A stretch of 64,000 bases of DNA, taken from contig NZ_AYSE01000001.1 in assembly GCF_000504165.1 (NCBI RefSeq), positions 868,001 through 932,000 of the forward strand. Reading direction: 5' to 3'. Both the position numbers and the translations under genes were made by a program. The stretch's first letter is position 1, and each line of letters begins with the position of its first letter. This DNA is from Bacillus sp. FJAT-14578 (GTDB lineage Bacteria > Bacillota > Bacilli > Bacillales > Bacillaceae_H). This document shows positions 21,850 through 31,080 of the stretch, piece by piece. The notes below the pieces were generated by a model that was not told where the DNA came from, did not search any database, and saw only the letters and a program-made list of their open reading frames with translations.

Positions 21850-22968
21850 TTAATGAGTGTACGCTCCTATATTGTCTTGATCGACTTCATGATGTAAAGC
21901 GGCATTCAACCCGCTTGCTACCACATTGGCCATATCCTCGATAAACATATCCACTTCTTTTGGCGTAACCATTAAATTATGCCCCAAAGGAGAGAGAACT
22001 TCATGAATAAGGCGTCGCTTTTCCTCATCCGGCAATGTTCCAATTAATCCAAGGTAGGTTTGACGCTGCTCGACTTCTGGTAAATCTTCATCTGTCAGCG
22101 TCTTTTTCTCCCCAAATGCCATACTGGACGGAATAAGTGCTTTAGATGGCTTGCCTTGTTCTTTCATCTCACGGCCAAAATGCTTCAAAATGAAATCAAT
22201 CGTATCACTCGTGATAGAAACTGCATCTACCACTGTCGGTATTCCAAGTGCGATAACAGGAATTCCCAATGTTTCATAACTGATTTCTTTTCGCTTGTTT
22301 CCCACACCTGACCCCGGATGGATACCTGTATCCGAAATTTGGATGGTGGCATTTACCCGTTCAAGGGAGCGGGCTGCAAGGGCATCGATCGCAATGACAA
22401 AATCAGGTTTTGTCTTTTGGACCACTCCAAAAATGATGTCACTTGTTTCAATTCCCGTTAACCCCATGACACCCGGGGCGATTGCACTGACCGGGCGAAA
22501 GCCGTCTTCCACGTCTTGAGGATCCAGTTCAAACAAATGTCTTGTAATTAATAAATTTTCAACAGCCATTGGTCCAAGAGCGTCTGGCGTTACATTCCAG
22601 TTTCCTAAACCGACCACAAGACAACTCGCCTGGTCTGAGATACCCAGTTGTTTAATAAAATGGTGAAGTTCTTTCGCCAGCACTTCTTCCATCGTTTTTT
22701 GCATATCCGTATCCTGCTCGCGGATCCCTTGGGCTTCAAGAGTCAAATACTGCCCTTTTTTCTTATTGATCGTTTGGGCTCCCTGCTCGGTAATCTCTAC
22801 AGAGGTTACTTTAATGCCCTGTACATCCCTCTCCTTGATAATGACTCCTTCAATATGTGCGCGTTGCTGTGTCTTTTTCTTCTCTTTTTCTTGAATCGTC
22901 ATTTCATGGGCTTCGACTGCTAAATCTGTACGAACATTGTATCGGCTTAAATCTAGATTTTGTTCCAC
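21850..22968 (-). CDS. gpr: Germination protease GPR
   Basis: The 372-residue zymogen starts [15 protein letters not shown] and carries the A25 peptidase core with [14 protein letters not shown] and [25 protein letters not shown]. It initiates degradation of small acid-soluble spore proteins during germination. In B. megaterium the pro-sequence is about 15 residues, comparable to the N-terminus here. The GTG at 22968 is preceded by GGGAGG. Forespore (sigma-G) control is expected; CATATTA is present upstream, but I could not fix a -35 box. Confidence 0.97.
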   Translation of the reverse strand: MEQNLDLSRYNVRTDLAVEAHEMTIQEKEKKKTQQRAHIEGVIIKERDVQGIKVTSVEITEQGAQTINKKKGQYLTLEAQGIREQDTDMQKTMEEVLAKELHHFIKQLGISDQASCLVVGLGNWNVTPDALGPMAVENLLITRHLFELDPQDVEDGFRPVSAIAPGVMGLTGIETSDIIFGVVQKTKPDFVIAIDALAARSLERVNATIQISDTGIHPGSGVGNKRKEISYETLGIPVIALGIPTVVDAVSITSDTIDFILKHFGREMKEQGKPSKALIPSSMAFGEKKTLTDEDLPEVEQRQTYLGLIGTLPDEEKRRLIHEVLSPLGHNLMVTPKEVDMFIEDMANVVASGLNAALHHEVDQDNIGAYTH

Positions 22969-23190
22969 AATCCTTCCTCCCAGTCTAATATGTACTATCC
23001 TTAATGTGTACTGCAGGCCGCTCTTATTCCCATAGAAATATTTACTAATATTTCTGCAGTAGCTATTTTTTGACTTTCCTCGTACAATGATTAAGTACGG
23101 AAAAACAACAGCTGTTGGAAAGGTATTTGTATTCTCACCTATTCATCATCTGTTCATTCATCTGTCCATATATGTTTATATCGAAGTTCA

Positions 23191-23334
23191 TGTTCAAAAA
23201 GGAGGACAAAAAGAGCCGAGAAGTTCGCGGAACGATAGACTCGAGGACCGGAGCGTATTGTGGTAATACGTGAGGACCGAAGAGGCAGAGTGACAAAGAA
23301 ATTCGACAGCGATTTTTCCCGGAGTTTTTGAACA
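23191..23334 (-). mobile_element. MITE-like element, copy A2 (144 bp)
   Basis: This copy is inverted relative to the others and bounded by TGTTCAAAAAG and TTTTTGAACA. It is more diverged internally and I find no flanking direct repeat. It sits between gpr and rpsT, upstream of the rpsT promoter. The rest of the 22969-23190 gap shows nothing I can identify. Confidence 0.75.
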
Positions 23335-23362
23335 TCCTTAAAAAAATCATCTCGATATTCTA

Positions 23363-23391
23363 TTGCATTCTTTTTGCCGGTTTGATAGAAT
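23363..23391 (+). promoter_or_regulatory. Sigma-A promoter candidate of rpsT
   Basis: TTGCAT and TAGAAT are separated by 17 bp, about 75 bp before rpsT. A hairpin (TCGAG/CTCGA with A and T flanks, 23409-23443) lies in the leader just before the ribosome binding site GGGAGGTG. Confidence 0.55.
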
Positions 23392-23466
23392 ATCATGTGT
23401 TCTAACTGTAAAAAATGTCGAGTTTAACATAATCTCGATTTTTAGCAATTTCGGGAGGTGAAATAG

Positions 23467-23733
23467 ATGCCAAACATTAAATCTGCGATTAAACGCGTAA
23501 AAACTAGCGACGCTCGTCGTGCACAAAACGCTCAAGTTAAATCTACAATGCGTACTGCAATCAAAAAGGTTGAAGCATTAGTAGCAAACAGCGATATCGA
23601 GAACGCAAAAGCTGCTTTCTTAGTAGCTTCTGAAAAATTAGACAAAGCTGCTCGTAAAGGTCTTATCCACAAAAACGTTGCTGCTCGTCAAAAATCTCGT
23701 TTAGCTAAACAAGTTAACGGATTATCAGCATAA
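23467..23733 (+). CDS. rpsT: 30S ribosomal protein S20
   Basis: The 88-residue basic, Ala/Lys-rich helical protein begins [20 protein letters not shown] and ends [11 protein letters not shown], as expected for S20. It binds 16S rRNA early in 30S assembly. It is the only plus-strand gene between gpr and holA, and B. subtilis has the same arrangement. A strong site GGGAGGTG precedes the ATG. A hairpin in its leader could allow autoregulation, which is known for S20 in other bacteria. Confidence 0.98.
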   Translation: MPNIKSAIKRVKTSDARRAQNAQVKSTMRTAIKKVEALVANSDIENAKAAFLVASEKLDKAARKGLIHKNVAARQKSRLAKQVNGLSA

Positions 23734-23734
23734 T

Positions 23735-23769
23735 AAAAAACGCTTCTCCAGCTGGAGAAGTGTTTTTTA
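23735..23769. terminator. Terminator between convergent rpsT and holA
   Basis: AAAAAACGCTTCTCC and GGAGAAGTGTTTTTT form a stem with an AGCT loop and a T-run, with A/T flanks for both directions. Confidence 0.85.
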
Positions 23770-23795
23770 TTATGCTGACTTTCTTTTATCCCGCA

Positions 23796-24821
23796 TTAAC
23801 GGGCTTCCTTTACAGTTCTCAAGAAAAAAAGTTCCAATATGAGCGACTTATCCATTTTCCCCATTTTCATTTCGTAATCCGCTTCTGCAAGTTCCTTCAT
23901 GATGGCCTGCAACTGATCTTCGCTAAACAGTTTGCTTTGCTGCAAAGCAAGCTTAATACGGAACGGATGGACTTTCAAAGATTGGGCAATTTGCTGCTGG
24001 CCATATCCTTGATTTCCCAACAGCTTCGAATGGTAAATCAAACGAAACTGAGTAGCCAATAGCGATAATATCTTAATAGGCTCTTCGTTATTTTGGAGTA
24101 AATCCCGATACAGGTGCATTGCCTTCATAGAGTCTTGCTTCACTACAGCATCAACAAGCGAGAAAACATTCTGTTCCAGTGATCTTGCCACCAACAATGA
24201 AACGATTTCTTCCGTAATCGTTTGCCCTTCTCCCGTGTACAATACAAGTTTTTGCAATTCATTTAAAACCACCGTCAAATTAAGGCCGGTCAACTGTAAA
24301 AACAGCTGTTTTGCCCCTTCTGTCATCGCAACGGACGATGTTTTTAACTCATTGTCAATCCATGTTCGGATGTCTTCTTCCCCCAGTTCATTCATTTCAA
24401 TGCATTCTGCTCTCTTTTTCAATAACTTGGTAATTTTCTTTCGTTCATCCAGCTTTGAATAAGGCACAACGATGACCATCACTGTAAAAGGGGTAGGCTC
24501 CTCAATGTATTGCTGCAGCTTTTCTACATTATGCGCTACTTTTTCCTTTGACTTTTCGGACGTCAAGAACACCGCATTATTTAAAACAACTACACGCTTT
24601 TCTCCAAAGAACGGCAATGTTTCTGCATCTTCAACCCCCTGCTCTACAGGAACCTCTTCCAAATCGTAAGTCGATAAATTGAAACTTTGCTCTTCTTCAT
24701 TCAATGCCGCATCAATAATTTTTTTTCTTGTTTCTTTTACTAAAAATGCATTTGTTCCGTATAGTAAATAAATAGGCGACAACTGATCTTTGTTCACTTT
24801 TTTCCAACTATGCAATACCAA
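23796..24821 (-). CDS. holA: DNA polymerase III subunit delta
   Basis: The 341-residue protein matches the delta clamp-loader subunit: an N-terminal AAA+-like fold without functional P-loop (PIYLLYGTNAFLVKETRKKI), VARSLEQNVFSLVDAV and a C-terminal collar domain. It opens the beta clamp. The TTG at 24821 (MVLHSWKKV) lies 7 nt after GAGAGG and fits the family; the longer reading from 24869 has no ribosome binding site. B. subtilis name is yqeN. Confidence 0.93.
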   Translation of the reverse strand: MVLHSWKKVNKDQLSPIYLLYGTNAFLVKETRKKIIDAALNEEEQSFNLSTYDLEEVPVEQGVEDAETLPFFGEKRVVVLNNAVFLTSEKSKEKVAHNVEKLQQYIEEPTPFTVMVIVVPYSKLDERKKITKLLKKRAECIEMNELGEEDIRTWIDNELKTSSVAMTEGAKQLFLQLTGLNLTVVLNELQKLVLYTGEGQTITEEIVSLLVARSLEQNVFSLVDAVVKQDSMKAMHLYRDLLQNNEEPIKILSLLATQFRLIYHSKLLGNQGYGQQQIAQSLKVHPFRIKLALQQSKLFSEDQLQAIMKELAEADYEMKMGKMDKSLILELFFLRTVKEAR

Positions 24822-25136
24822 GCGTTTGCCTCTCCCATTCCTTCTTTTTTCTTCTTTACCATCGTACAAAGATTAAGGCTTTTTTACAAGTTGTCCAACT
24901 TATAGTCATAAGCAAAGGGAATTGCAGACGAAAAGCAATTCCCTGATCTATGATAAACACTGACAAAAGAAGCCCTAGGATACTTTTTTGTCAGTGAGTG
25001 TCCCTTTCCAATTATTATGGACAGCAGACCTTGAACTATTTGTGACAACTCTTGTCAGCAAAGGAAAACGGTTTCTTGTATATGGATTTTTTCATATTTT
25101 TGCCTTATACTAAAGAATGAAATAGGAGGGGTAGCT
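24822..25136. other. Intergenic region between holA and yqzM with two hairpins
   Basis: The gap holds GGGAATTGC/GCAATTCCC around 24917-24945 and CACTGACAAAA/TTTTGTCAGTG at 24959-24998. Neither has a clear U-run. The rest contains the divergent upstream sequences of holA and yqzM with no promoter I would assign. Confidence 0.6.
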
Positions 25137-25271
25137 GTGAATCAGTTTGAGAAAAATGTCCAAAGTACACGAAACGATGCAGTCGATTCAGGTGTAGGAT
25201 TTGTCGTTTCATTCGGATTTTTCGCAACAATGTTTATCATTGCAACTATCGTACAATTAGTCGCATCTTGA
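25137..25271 (+). CDS. yqzM: YqzM family small membrane protein
   Basis: The GTG at 25137 behind AGGAGGGG opens a 44-residue product, MNQFEKNVQSTRNDAVDSGV..., with one C-terminal membrane segment (about residues 20-41). It closely resembles B. subtilis YqzM, which lies in the same place between comEC and holA. Function is unknown. A short hairpin (TTCCGCCT/AGGCGGAA, 25289-25313) follows it. Confidence 0.88.
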   Translation: MNQFEKNVQSTRNDAVDSGVGFVVSFGFFATMFIIATIVQLVAS

Positions 25272-25314
25272 TATCCCACATGATATCATTCCGCCTGCTT
25301 TCAGGAGGCGGAAA

Positions 25315-25473
25315 GTGGCTGTCCCATGAGTTCTAAACAGGCCACAAAAATGATTTTTTACTGAGAGGACTCGTCATTGAATCCTTGATTTTACTGGATT
25401 CTCATGATCGGTTCTTTCAGGAGGATGACTCAAAAGGCATGCTTTACAACCTTTGGAGTCATCCTCTTTTTAT
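25315..25473 (-). repeat. Terminator-repeat family D, copy D2
   Basis: This is an inverted relative of D1: GGCTGTCCCAT...TAAACA, TTTACTG, GATTTTACTGGATT and a terminal hairpin GAGGATGACTC/GAGTCATCCTC (25421-25431/25456-25466) followed by TTTTT. The hairpin can end yqzM transcription, and in the other direction it lies just behind comEC. Confidence 0.75.
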
Positions 25474-25485
25474 ATTTGTTATATG

Positions 25486-27792
25486 TTATGGAATTTGCCA
25501 GTGGAAGGTTCCTTTGTTTTGACGAAATCTATAATGAACGGCTCCATTCTGGTCGGTACGAAAAATGATGACCTTCCTGTTTTCTAATTCTTTGATAACA
25601 GAGGAGTGGGGATGTTGATAACGATTATGCTTCCCCACTGAAATAATGGCCGCTTTTGGTTTGATATGATCTAACAACAAAGAAGAACTGGAGGTTTTAC
25701 TTCCATGGTGACCTACTTTCAAAACATCCGCTCTCAGAAGCGGAAAATCCTTCACGAGCTGTTCCTCTCCGCTAAGCTCCAAATCACCCGTAAACAGCCA
25801 CGTGAGCCCTCCAAGCTTTGTATAGAGGACAAGTGACTGGTCATTTTTTGATTTTTCGTTTCCTGTTGGAGATAACACGTAAAAAGAAAAATTCCCTTCC
25901 CTCCACATGTCCCCTTTTTCTGCGGATATCACTTCTATTCCTTGAGATCGGGATTGCTTAACCAACTTTTCTTCTAATTCATCTAACGAATCCTTTTTTC
26001 CTATTACGAGTTCTTGAACCTTTACATTGTTTAAGATGGTTTCAGCAGCGCCAGCATGGTCATAATCGCCATGTGTAATAAACAATTTATCGATTTGGCG
26101 AATTCCCCGTGCATAAAAAAACGGAAGCAGCACATCTTTCCCGACTTCAAATGAATGTCTTTTTTCTTGCCAAGATTCTTTTTCGAACGATACCGCACCA
26201 CCCGTGTCCACTAAATACACACCTTTTCGATAAGGAAGCTCAATTAAAATGCTGTCTCCTTGCCCCACATCAATTACGGTCACACGTCCCTCTGCGCTCA
26301 TGTGAAATTGGTAATATTGGAATAGCATTAACAGAACGAGACAGCCTCCAGCCCACACACGCTGCTTCCCATTACTTTCCCATGCCGCAAACAACCAAAG
26401 CAGTCCCATATATAAACTTGCAGCAACCAAAAAAGACGGCTGTCCAAAAATTAACCGGGTATGAGGAAACGTTACCGCAAAGGCAACTAGAAAATTGCTT
26501 ACATCCAGCAGCATGTTTAATAAAAGGGCAAGCGCCTCTCCCAAGGAGGGAACGATTAGGAGCAAACATAAAATACATAAACATGCCGGAAGAACAACTA
26601 TGGAAAAAAAGGGAATGAACAATAAATTCAGAGGGAGGCTTAAAAGTGATATTTGATAAAAGTGATATAAAATCAGTGGTAAAGAACTTAACTGGGAGAC
26701 GATGCTGGCGGCCAGTAATTGGCCCCAAAAAGAAGAAGAGATGTTTTCGATAAGCCAATTGGACATAATAAGGAAAAAGCTCACGACAAATGATAACTGG
26801 AACCCTATATGGTAGATATAGTATGGATCTGCACCCAACATCAGAAGAAACGTGAGGCTGATGGCATCATGAGGCGTCATCGGCGTTTTCATGAACAAGA
26901 CAATCAAAATCAACACTGTCATCATAACGGCCCTTATAACCGAAGGAGCAGCGCCCGCTATGACTGCGTAGAACGGAAGAATAAGCAGTAAAGATAGGGT
27001 TGCCCTTTCCCGGGTGATTCCTATTCGAATCAACAAGTAAAAAATCATTCCCGCTAAAAAGCTAACGTGCAAACCCGATATAGCCAGTAAGTGAATTATG
27101 CCGCCTTCTTGATAATGCTGCAGCGTCTCTTGGCTTATATGTTTTCTCTCCCCATAAATGAGAGCCTGCATCATTCCTGCTGCCGGTTGCTCGACATATT
27201 CTCCAATAAAGCGGATCCCCGTTTCCCTCCAGCGAGAAAAAATATCACTCATTCTGAAATCGTCACGGCATTGCTCAACAGATAAATCTGAAACCTGCAA
27301 TATCCAATGAATCCGTTGCTGATACAAATAACGTTCATAATTAAATGTCCCTGCATTTCTCTCTGTTTCCGGCTTGACCAGTTTACCGGCCAAACGACAG
27401 GAGAGTCCTGTTTTTAACTGCTGAAGTTCATTCTTTTTCTCTTTTGAAGGAATGGTATATCTTACAATAACCGTTTCTTCGGAAAGTCGGAACTTAAAAG
27501 AAAGAGTTTGTCCATTGATATCGGGGATGGTGGAGATGCGCCCTTGAAAGAAGGTTTGTGAAGGAGAAAGCGCGGTTTGATTCTGTTGTTCATTTATAAC
27601 GTAATGGAAGGATAATAAAGCGGCAGCTGTAAAGCTGACATAAAAGATAAGCTGAGGCAAAGAACGGTACATCCAAACAAAATAAACAGCTGGAAGCATC
27701 CATAGAATCGGTTCTTTTACAGCTAAACACATAAATAATACCAGTACGGATATTGCAGTATACACCCAATACCCTTTCATGCCCCCTATCAT
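25486..27792 (-). CDS. comEC: DNA internalization channel ComEC
   Basis: The 768-residue polytopic protein transports single-stranded DNA across the membrane during transformation. N-terminal membrane and OB-like regions are followed by the Competence domain (HLLAISGLHVSFLAG near residue 240) and a C-terminal metallo-beta-lactamase domain with VIDVGQGDSILI, THGDYDHAGA and KVGHHGSKTS. The start is the ATG at 27792 or possibly 27780. The best-placed ATG for the GGAGGTG site (27798) is followed directly by TGA (see findings). Full length indicates a functional gene. Confidence 0.95.
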   Translation of the reverse strand: MIGGMKGYWVYTAISVLVLFMCLAVKEPILWMLPAVYFVWMYRSLPQLIFYVSFTAAALLSFHYVINEQQNQTALSPSQTFFQGRISTIPDINGQTLSFKFRLSEETVIVRYTIPSKEKKNELQQLKTGLSCRLAGKLVKPETERNAGTFNYERYLYQQRIHWILQVSDLSVEQCRDDFRMSDIFSRWRETGIRFIGEYVEQPAAGMMQALIYGERKHISQETLQHYQEGGIIHLLAISGLHVSFLAGMIFYLLIRIGITRERATLSLLLILPFYAVIAGAAPSVIRAVMMTVLILIVLFMKTPMTPHDAISLTFLLMLGADPYYIYHIGFQLSFVVSFFLIMSNWLIENISSSFWGQLLAASIVSQLSSLPLILYHFYQISLLSLPLNLLFIPFFSIVVLPACLCILCLLLIVPSLGEALALLLNMLLDVSNFLVAFAVTFPHTRLIFGQPSFLVAASLYMGLLWLFAAWESNGKQRVWAGGCLVLLMLFQYYQFHMSAEGRVTVIDVGQGDSILIELPYRKGVYLVDTGGAVSFEKESWQEKRHSFEVGKDVLLPFFYARGIRQIDKLFITHGDYDHAGAAETILNNVKVQELVIGKKDSLDELEEKLVKQSRSQGIEVISAEKGDMWREGNFSFYVLSPTGNEKSKNDQSLVLYTKLGGLTWLFTGDLELSGEEQLVKDFPLLRADVLKVGHHGSKTSSSSLLLDHIKPKAAIISVGKHNRYQHPHSSVIKELENRKVIIFRTDQNGAVHYRFRQNKGTFHWQIP

Positions 27793-27867
27793 TCACATGT
27801 GTAAACACCTCCATTGGTCAATAAACCTTTTACTTGTTCTTGAAAAAGCCATAAAGGAAATTTCCAT

Positions 27868-27894
27868 CCGTGGGAGTTCCTCCCCCACAGATGG
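27868..27894 (-). repeat. Hairpin between comEB and comEC
   Basis: CCATCCGTGGG and CCCCACAGATGG form an imperfect stem directly behind the comEB stop codon. It has no U-run and could be a partial terminator. Confidence 0.5.
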
Positions 27895-28326
27895 TTACAC
27901 CTTTTCTTTCTTATCATCAGGCAGGTGAATCACTTCAATATCTTTTAAGAAATATTGATTCCACTCATTTGGATAAGCATTGCGATATACGACCTTTTTA
28001 ACACCTGATTGGGCCAGCGTTTTGGAACACTTTTCGCATGATTCATGTGTAATATATGCCGTCGCCCCTTTCAGCAAGTGTCTATCAGCATGTAAAACCG
28101 CATTTTCTTCGGCATGAAGACAACGAATACAACGTCCATTCTGATCCTTTAAGCAGCCAACATCATGACAATGGTCGTGGCCATGAATCGATCCGTTATA
28201 GCCGGTCGATACGATGTGTTTGTCTTTTACGATAACACATCCCACATGTAATCGTTGACACGTCGAACGGGTTGCTACTACTTCTGCAATTTCCAAAAAA
28301 TATTCATCCCAGCTTTTTCTCGTCAT
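27895..28326 (-). CDS. comEB: ComEB, dCMP deaminase family protein
   Basis: The 143-residue protein has zinc-site motifs LHAEENAVLHA (His71, Glu73) and THESCEKC (Cys97, Cys100). A second cysteine/histidine cluster (CHDVGCLK...CIRC) binds zinc in related deaminases. It converts dCMP to dUMP, and the B. subtilis homologue is not required for transformation despite its place in the com operon. It is shorter than the B. subtilis protein at the C-terminus. Confidence 0.94.
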   Translation of the reverse strand: MTRKSWDEYFLEIAEVVATRSTCQRLHVGCVIVKDKHIVSTGYNGSIHGHDHCHDVGCLKDQNGRCIRCLHAEENAVLHADRHLLKGATAYITHESCEKCSKTLAQSGVKKVVYRNAYPNEWNQYFLKDIEVIHLPDDKKEKV

Positions 28327-28377
28327 TTTATTTCCTCCTTCTCAGAAGCTATAAATGTTACATAGGTGTGGACGATC

Positions 28378-28512
28378 TCCGCTTTTCTTGTTGTCTAGCT
28401 GCGGCTCCTAGCTCAGCACGGAAAAAGATGATTGCTCTCATAAGACAAAAAGCGCCTTATGGATCAATCCCTGTTTTCTCCACGAGCTGAACAGTCGCCT
28501 CCGCTTTTCTTT
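28378..28512 (+). repeat. Dispersed repeat B/C, copy C2
   Basis: The copy runs from CTCCGCTTTTCTT and TGTCTAGCTGCGGCTCC to CAGTCGCCTCCGCTTTTCTT, so the CTCCGCTTTTCTT motif is at both ends. Its interior AAAAAGATGATTGCTCTCAT links the B copies and C copies into one superfamily. It lies between comEA and comEB. Confidence 0.82.
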
Positions 28513-28567
28513 CTAGTGTAGCGGCTTTTATCAAATATCGTCAATATTCTTATTTCTTCGTTTTGCA

Positions 28568-29185
28568 TTATTGAATGGTGACGTGTTCCTGAATCTTTTC
28601 AAACGATTTCTCTCCGATACCGGATACATTCATCAAATCTTCTTTTTTTTCGAATCCCCCTTGCTCTTCCCGATAAGTTATAATGGCTTCGGCTTTAGCC
28701 GGACCAATCCCCGGCAAAGACTGTAATTCTTCACTTGATGCAGAATTAATGTTTACTAAATCAGCGGATTCTCCTTGTTGTAGAGGGAGAATCGGCGTGG
28801 ATGGAATTTCTCCTTTTTTCGGAACGTAAATGACCATTTCATCCTTTAGCTTTCCTGCTAAATTCACTTGATTTTGATCTGCATTTTCACGGAATCCCCC
28901 GGCTGATGCGATTGCATCCGTAACCCGGTCACCTTGTTTCATCTCATATACGCCTGGTTGTTGCACTTCCCCTTTTACATCTACTACAACTTGATGCTCT
29001 TCTTCTATTGTCACCGACTGCGGTTCGCCGGAAGATTTCCCCTCCTCTTTTTGAACCCCTTGCTCCCATTCATTCATGGACGCAGCGGTTTCAACGGATG
29101 AAGAACGATTGATAGACAGCCATAACAGAAAAACAAACAGAAATCCGATCGCAATGAAAACTATAGTTCGTTTAGATATTTCCAC
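28568..29185 (-). CDS. comEA: Competence DNA receptor ComEA
   Basis: The roughly 205-residue protein has an N-terminal membrane anchor (about residues 7-23), a flexible Glu/Ser linker, an SLBB domain (VDVKGEVQQPGVYEMKQGD) and two C-terminal helix-hairpin-helix motifs (LQSLPGIGPAKAEAI, LMNVSGIGEKSFEKI). It binds double-stranded DNA outside the membrane and passes it to ComEC. The GTG at 29185 lies 8 nt after AAAGGAG; longer readings lack a site. It is divergent from comER. Confidence 0.95.
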   Translation of the reverse strand: MEISKRTIVFIAIGFLFVFLLWLSINRSSSVETAASMNEWEQGVQKEEGKSSGEPQSVTIEEEHQVVVDVKGEVQQPGVYEMKQGDRVTDAIASAGGFRENADQNQVNLAGKLKDEMVIYVPKKGEIPSTPILPLQQGESADLVNINSASSEELQSLPGIGPAKAEAIITYREEQGGFEKKEDLMNVSGIGEKSFEKIQEHVTIQ

Positions 29186-29402
29186 TATGCATTCTCCTTT
29201 CCGGCAACTCGTATTCATAAAGTTATCATTGATTTCATATCGTGTAGGAGAGCAGTTTTTACCCCGCATGAACTGTCCGAACCCCCCTCTTCTGTAAATA
29301 GAAGTAAACGGACAGTATATACCCGATTGGTTCAGTTTACTTTCAGTTAGGGAATGCTTTCTGCTGGAAGAAGTTTCACTTTATAAAGGAGGGGATGAAA
29401 CA

Positions 29403-30224
29403 GTGAACATAGGGTTTATTGGAACAGGAAATATGGGGAAGATATTGATTGAGGCATTGCTTGAATCGAAAAAAATACAGCCCGGCAACATAACGATTAC
29501 AAATCGTACCATAAAAAAAGCCGATGCTATAAAAGCCCAGCATCCCTCAATAAAAGTGGTGAAAACAGCGAAAGAAGTGGTTCAACACTCAGACATTATT
29601 TTTCTCTGTGTCAAACCATTGGATATTCACCCCCTTTTAATACACCTGAAACATGATTTACAGCCTGATCAATGTATCGTATCCATTACAAGTCCTATTT
29701 CTGTTGAACAGCTTGAAAGTGTCTCTGATTGTCAAGTTGCTCGTATCATACCGAGCATCACAAATAGGGCGTTGGCGGGTGTTTCGCTCTTTACTTATGG
29801 GAAAAGTTGCAGCAAAAAGTACCAGCAAGCCTTATATGAATTGTTCTCGGCAGTATCTCATCCTGTCATGATTGATCATTCTATTACAAGGATTGCATCT
29901 GATATCGTCAGTTGCGGGCCGGCATTCTTTAGCTTTCTCTTACAGAGATTTGTTGCCGCTGCAGTAAAGGAAACAAACATTTCAAAAGAAACAGCAACAG
30001 AACTTGCTGCTCAAATGATTATGGGAATGGGAAAATTGTTGGAAAAAGAGATATTTACATTGCCGACTTTGCAAGAGAAGGTATCCGTAAAAGGCGGCGT
30101 TACGGGGGAAGGAATTAAGGTATTGGAGACGGAGATTGGACCTTTATTTGAACATATGTTTCAGCAAACACATGCAAAATATTATGAGGACATTGAACAA
30201 ATTCATCACCAATTCAATGCATAG
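29403..30224 (+). CDS. comER: ComER, pyrroline-5-carboxylate reductase family
   Basis: The 273-residue protein has an N-terminal Rossmann motif GFIGTGNMG and a C-terminal helical domain with VKGGVTGEG, as in ProC-type reductases. It is encoded divergently from comEA as in B. subtilis. ComER is not needed for transformation; a link to sporulation and biofilm signalling has been reported, and enzymatic activity is uncertain. The GTG at 29403 follows AAAGGAGGGG. A perfect terminator follows the gene. Confidence 0.92.
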   Translation: MNIGFIGTGNMGKILIEALLESKKIQPGNITITNRTIKKADAIKAQHPSIKVVKTAKEVVQHSDIIFLCVKPLDIHPLLIHLKHDLQPDQCIVSITSPISVEQLESVSDCQVARIIPSITNRALAGVSLFTYGKSCSKKYQQALYELFSAVSHPVMIDHSITRIASDIVSCGPAFFSFLLQRFVAAAVKETNISKETATELAAQMIMGMGKLLEKEIFTLPTLQEKVSVKGGVTGEGIKVLETEIGPLFEHMFQQTHAKYYEDIEQIHHQFNA

Positions 30225-30289
30225 TCCTCAACTATATCATTTTGACAGAAGTCAACGATTATCCTTCTAATCAAATTATTTTTCATTTA

Positions 30290-30345
30290 GCGCATGACCC
30301 CAAAGGGAAAAGCATCCCTTTGGGGTCATGCGCTTATTTTTTTTT
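30290..30345. terminator. Perfect bidirectional terminator between comER and yqeM
   Basis: GCGCATGACCCCAAAGGG pairs over 18 bp with 30316-30333 across AAAAGCAT, followed by a TTATTTTTTTTT tract on plus. On minus it directly follows the yqeM stop. Confidence 0.9.
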
Positions 30346-31080
30346 GATCGCCGAAAAAAAGAGACGTTCACTTGTATTTGTTGGTGAATGACTTAAAAAA
30401 TCGGCTGTCACTTGTATATCATCAAAGCCCGCCTGACGAAGCCACTCCTCATACACTTCAGCAGAGAATGTACGTTGCTGATGAGATTCCTCAAAACGTT
30501 CATAACGCCCCGTTTCATCTCGAACAAAAAACGTCAGTTCATGCTCGACAGAATGCTCATGTTCTCCCTCAAAGCAATCCCAAATATAAGAGGCATCATC
30601 TCCTGCATAAGCAAACGTTTCTTCAGCAAACACCTTATCCATTTTATAAGGGGAGTGAACGTCAAATAAAAATAATCCGCCTTGTCTTAGATGGCTGGAA
30701 ACCGCCGCAAAGGTTTGCTGCACTTCCTCAGCCGACTGTAAATAATTTAACGAATCACAAAAAATGCCCACACAATCAAAGGACTCCCCTAATTCAAGTT
30801 CCGTCATGTTTTGCTGGAATAAAGGAATAGAAAAACCTTCTTGCTGCGCCTTTTCTTGGGCAATCATCAACATGTCATCGGATAAATCAATTCCTGTCAC
30901 ATCATAACCTTCATTGGCTAAACGAATGGTCACTTGTCCTGTTCCGCAGGCGACATCCAGTATTCTAGGCTGATGGATTCCTGTTCGGGCAAGCTCCTCT
31001 TGAATGTATTTCACCCATTGATCATATGGAACATCTTGCATCAACCGGTCATATACGCAGGCAAAACGGCCATAGTTCAT
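30334..31080 (-). CDS. yqeM: YqeM, class I SAM-dependent methyltransferase
   Basis: The 248-residue protein has the SAM motif ILDVACGTGQVTI near residue 40 and the acidic end of the second strand in VTGIDLSDDM. The substrate is unknown. Its start codon overlaps the rsfS stop, so translation is probably coupled. The order nadD-yqeK-rsfS-yqeM matches B. subtilis and ties it to ribosome and NAD genes. A strong terminator lies directly behind it. Confidence 0.9.
   Translation of the reverse strand: MNYGRFACVYDRLMQDVPYDQWVKYIQEELARTGIHQPRILDVACGTGQVTIRLANEGYDVTGIDLSDDMLMIAQEKAQQEGFSIPLFQQNMTELELGESFDCVGIFCDSLNYLQSAEEVQQTFAAVSSHLRQGGLFLFDVHSPYKMDKVFAEETFAYAGDDASYIWDCFEGEHEHSVEHELTFFVRDETGRYERFEESHQQRTFSAEVYEEWLRQAGFDDIQVTADFLSHSPTNTSERLFFSAIKKK

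Noticed and set aside
22969-23060. Sigma-G promoter of gpr
   Set aside because: CATATTA and GGAATA both occur, but not at a spacing that makes a convincing pair.
26109-26618. A 169-codon plus-strand ORF opposite comEC
   Set aside because: It is antisense to the well-conserved comEC reading frame, has no ribosome binding site and shows no family features.
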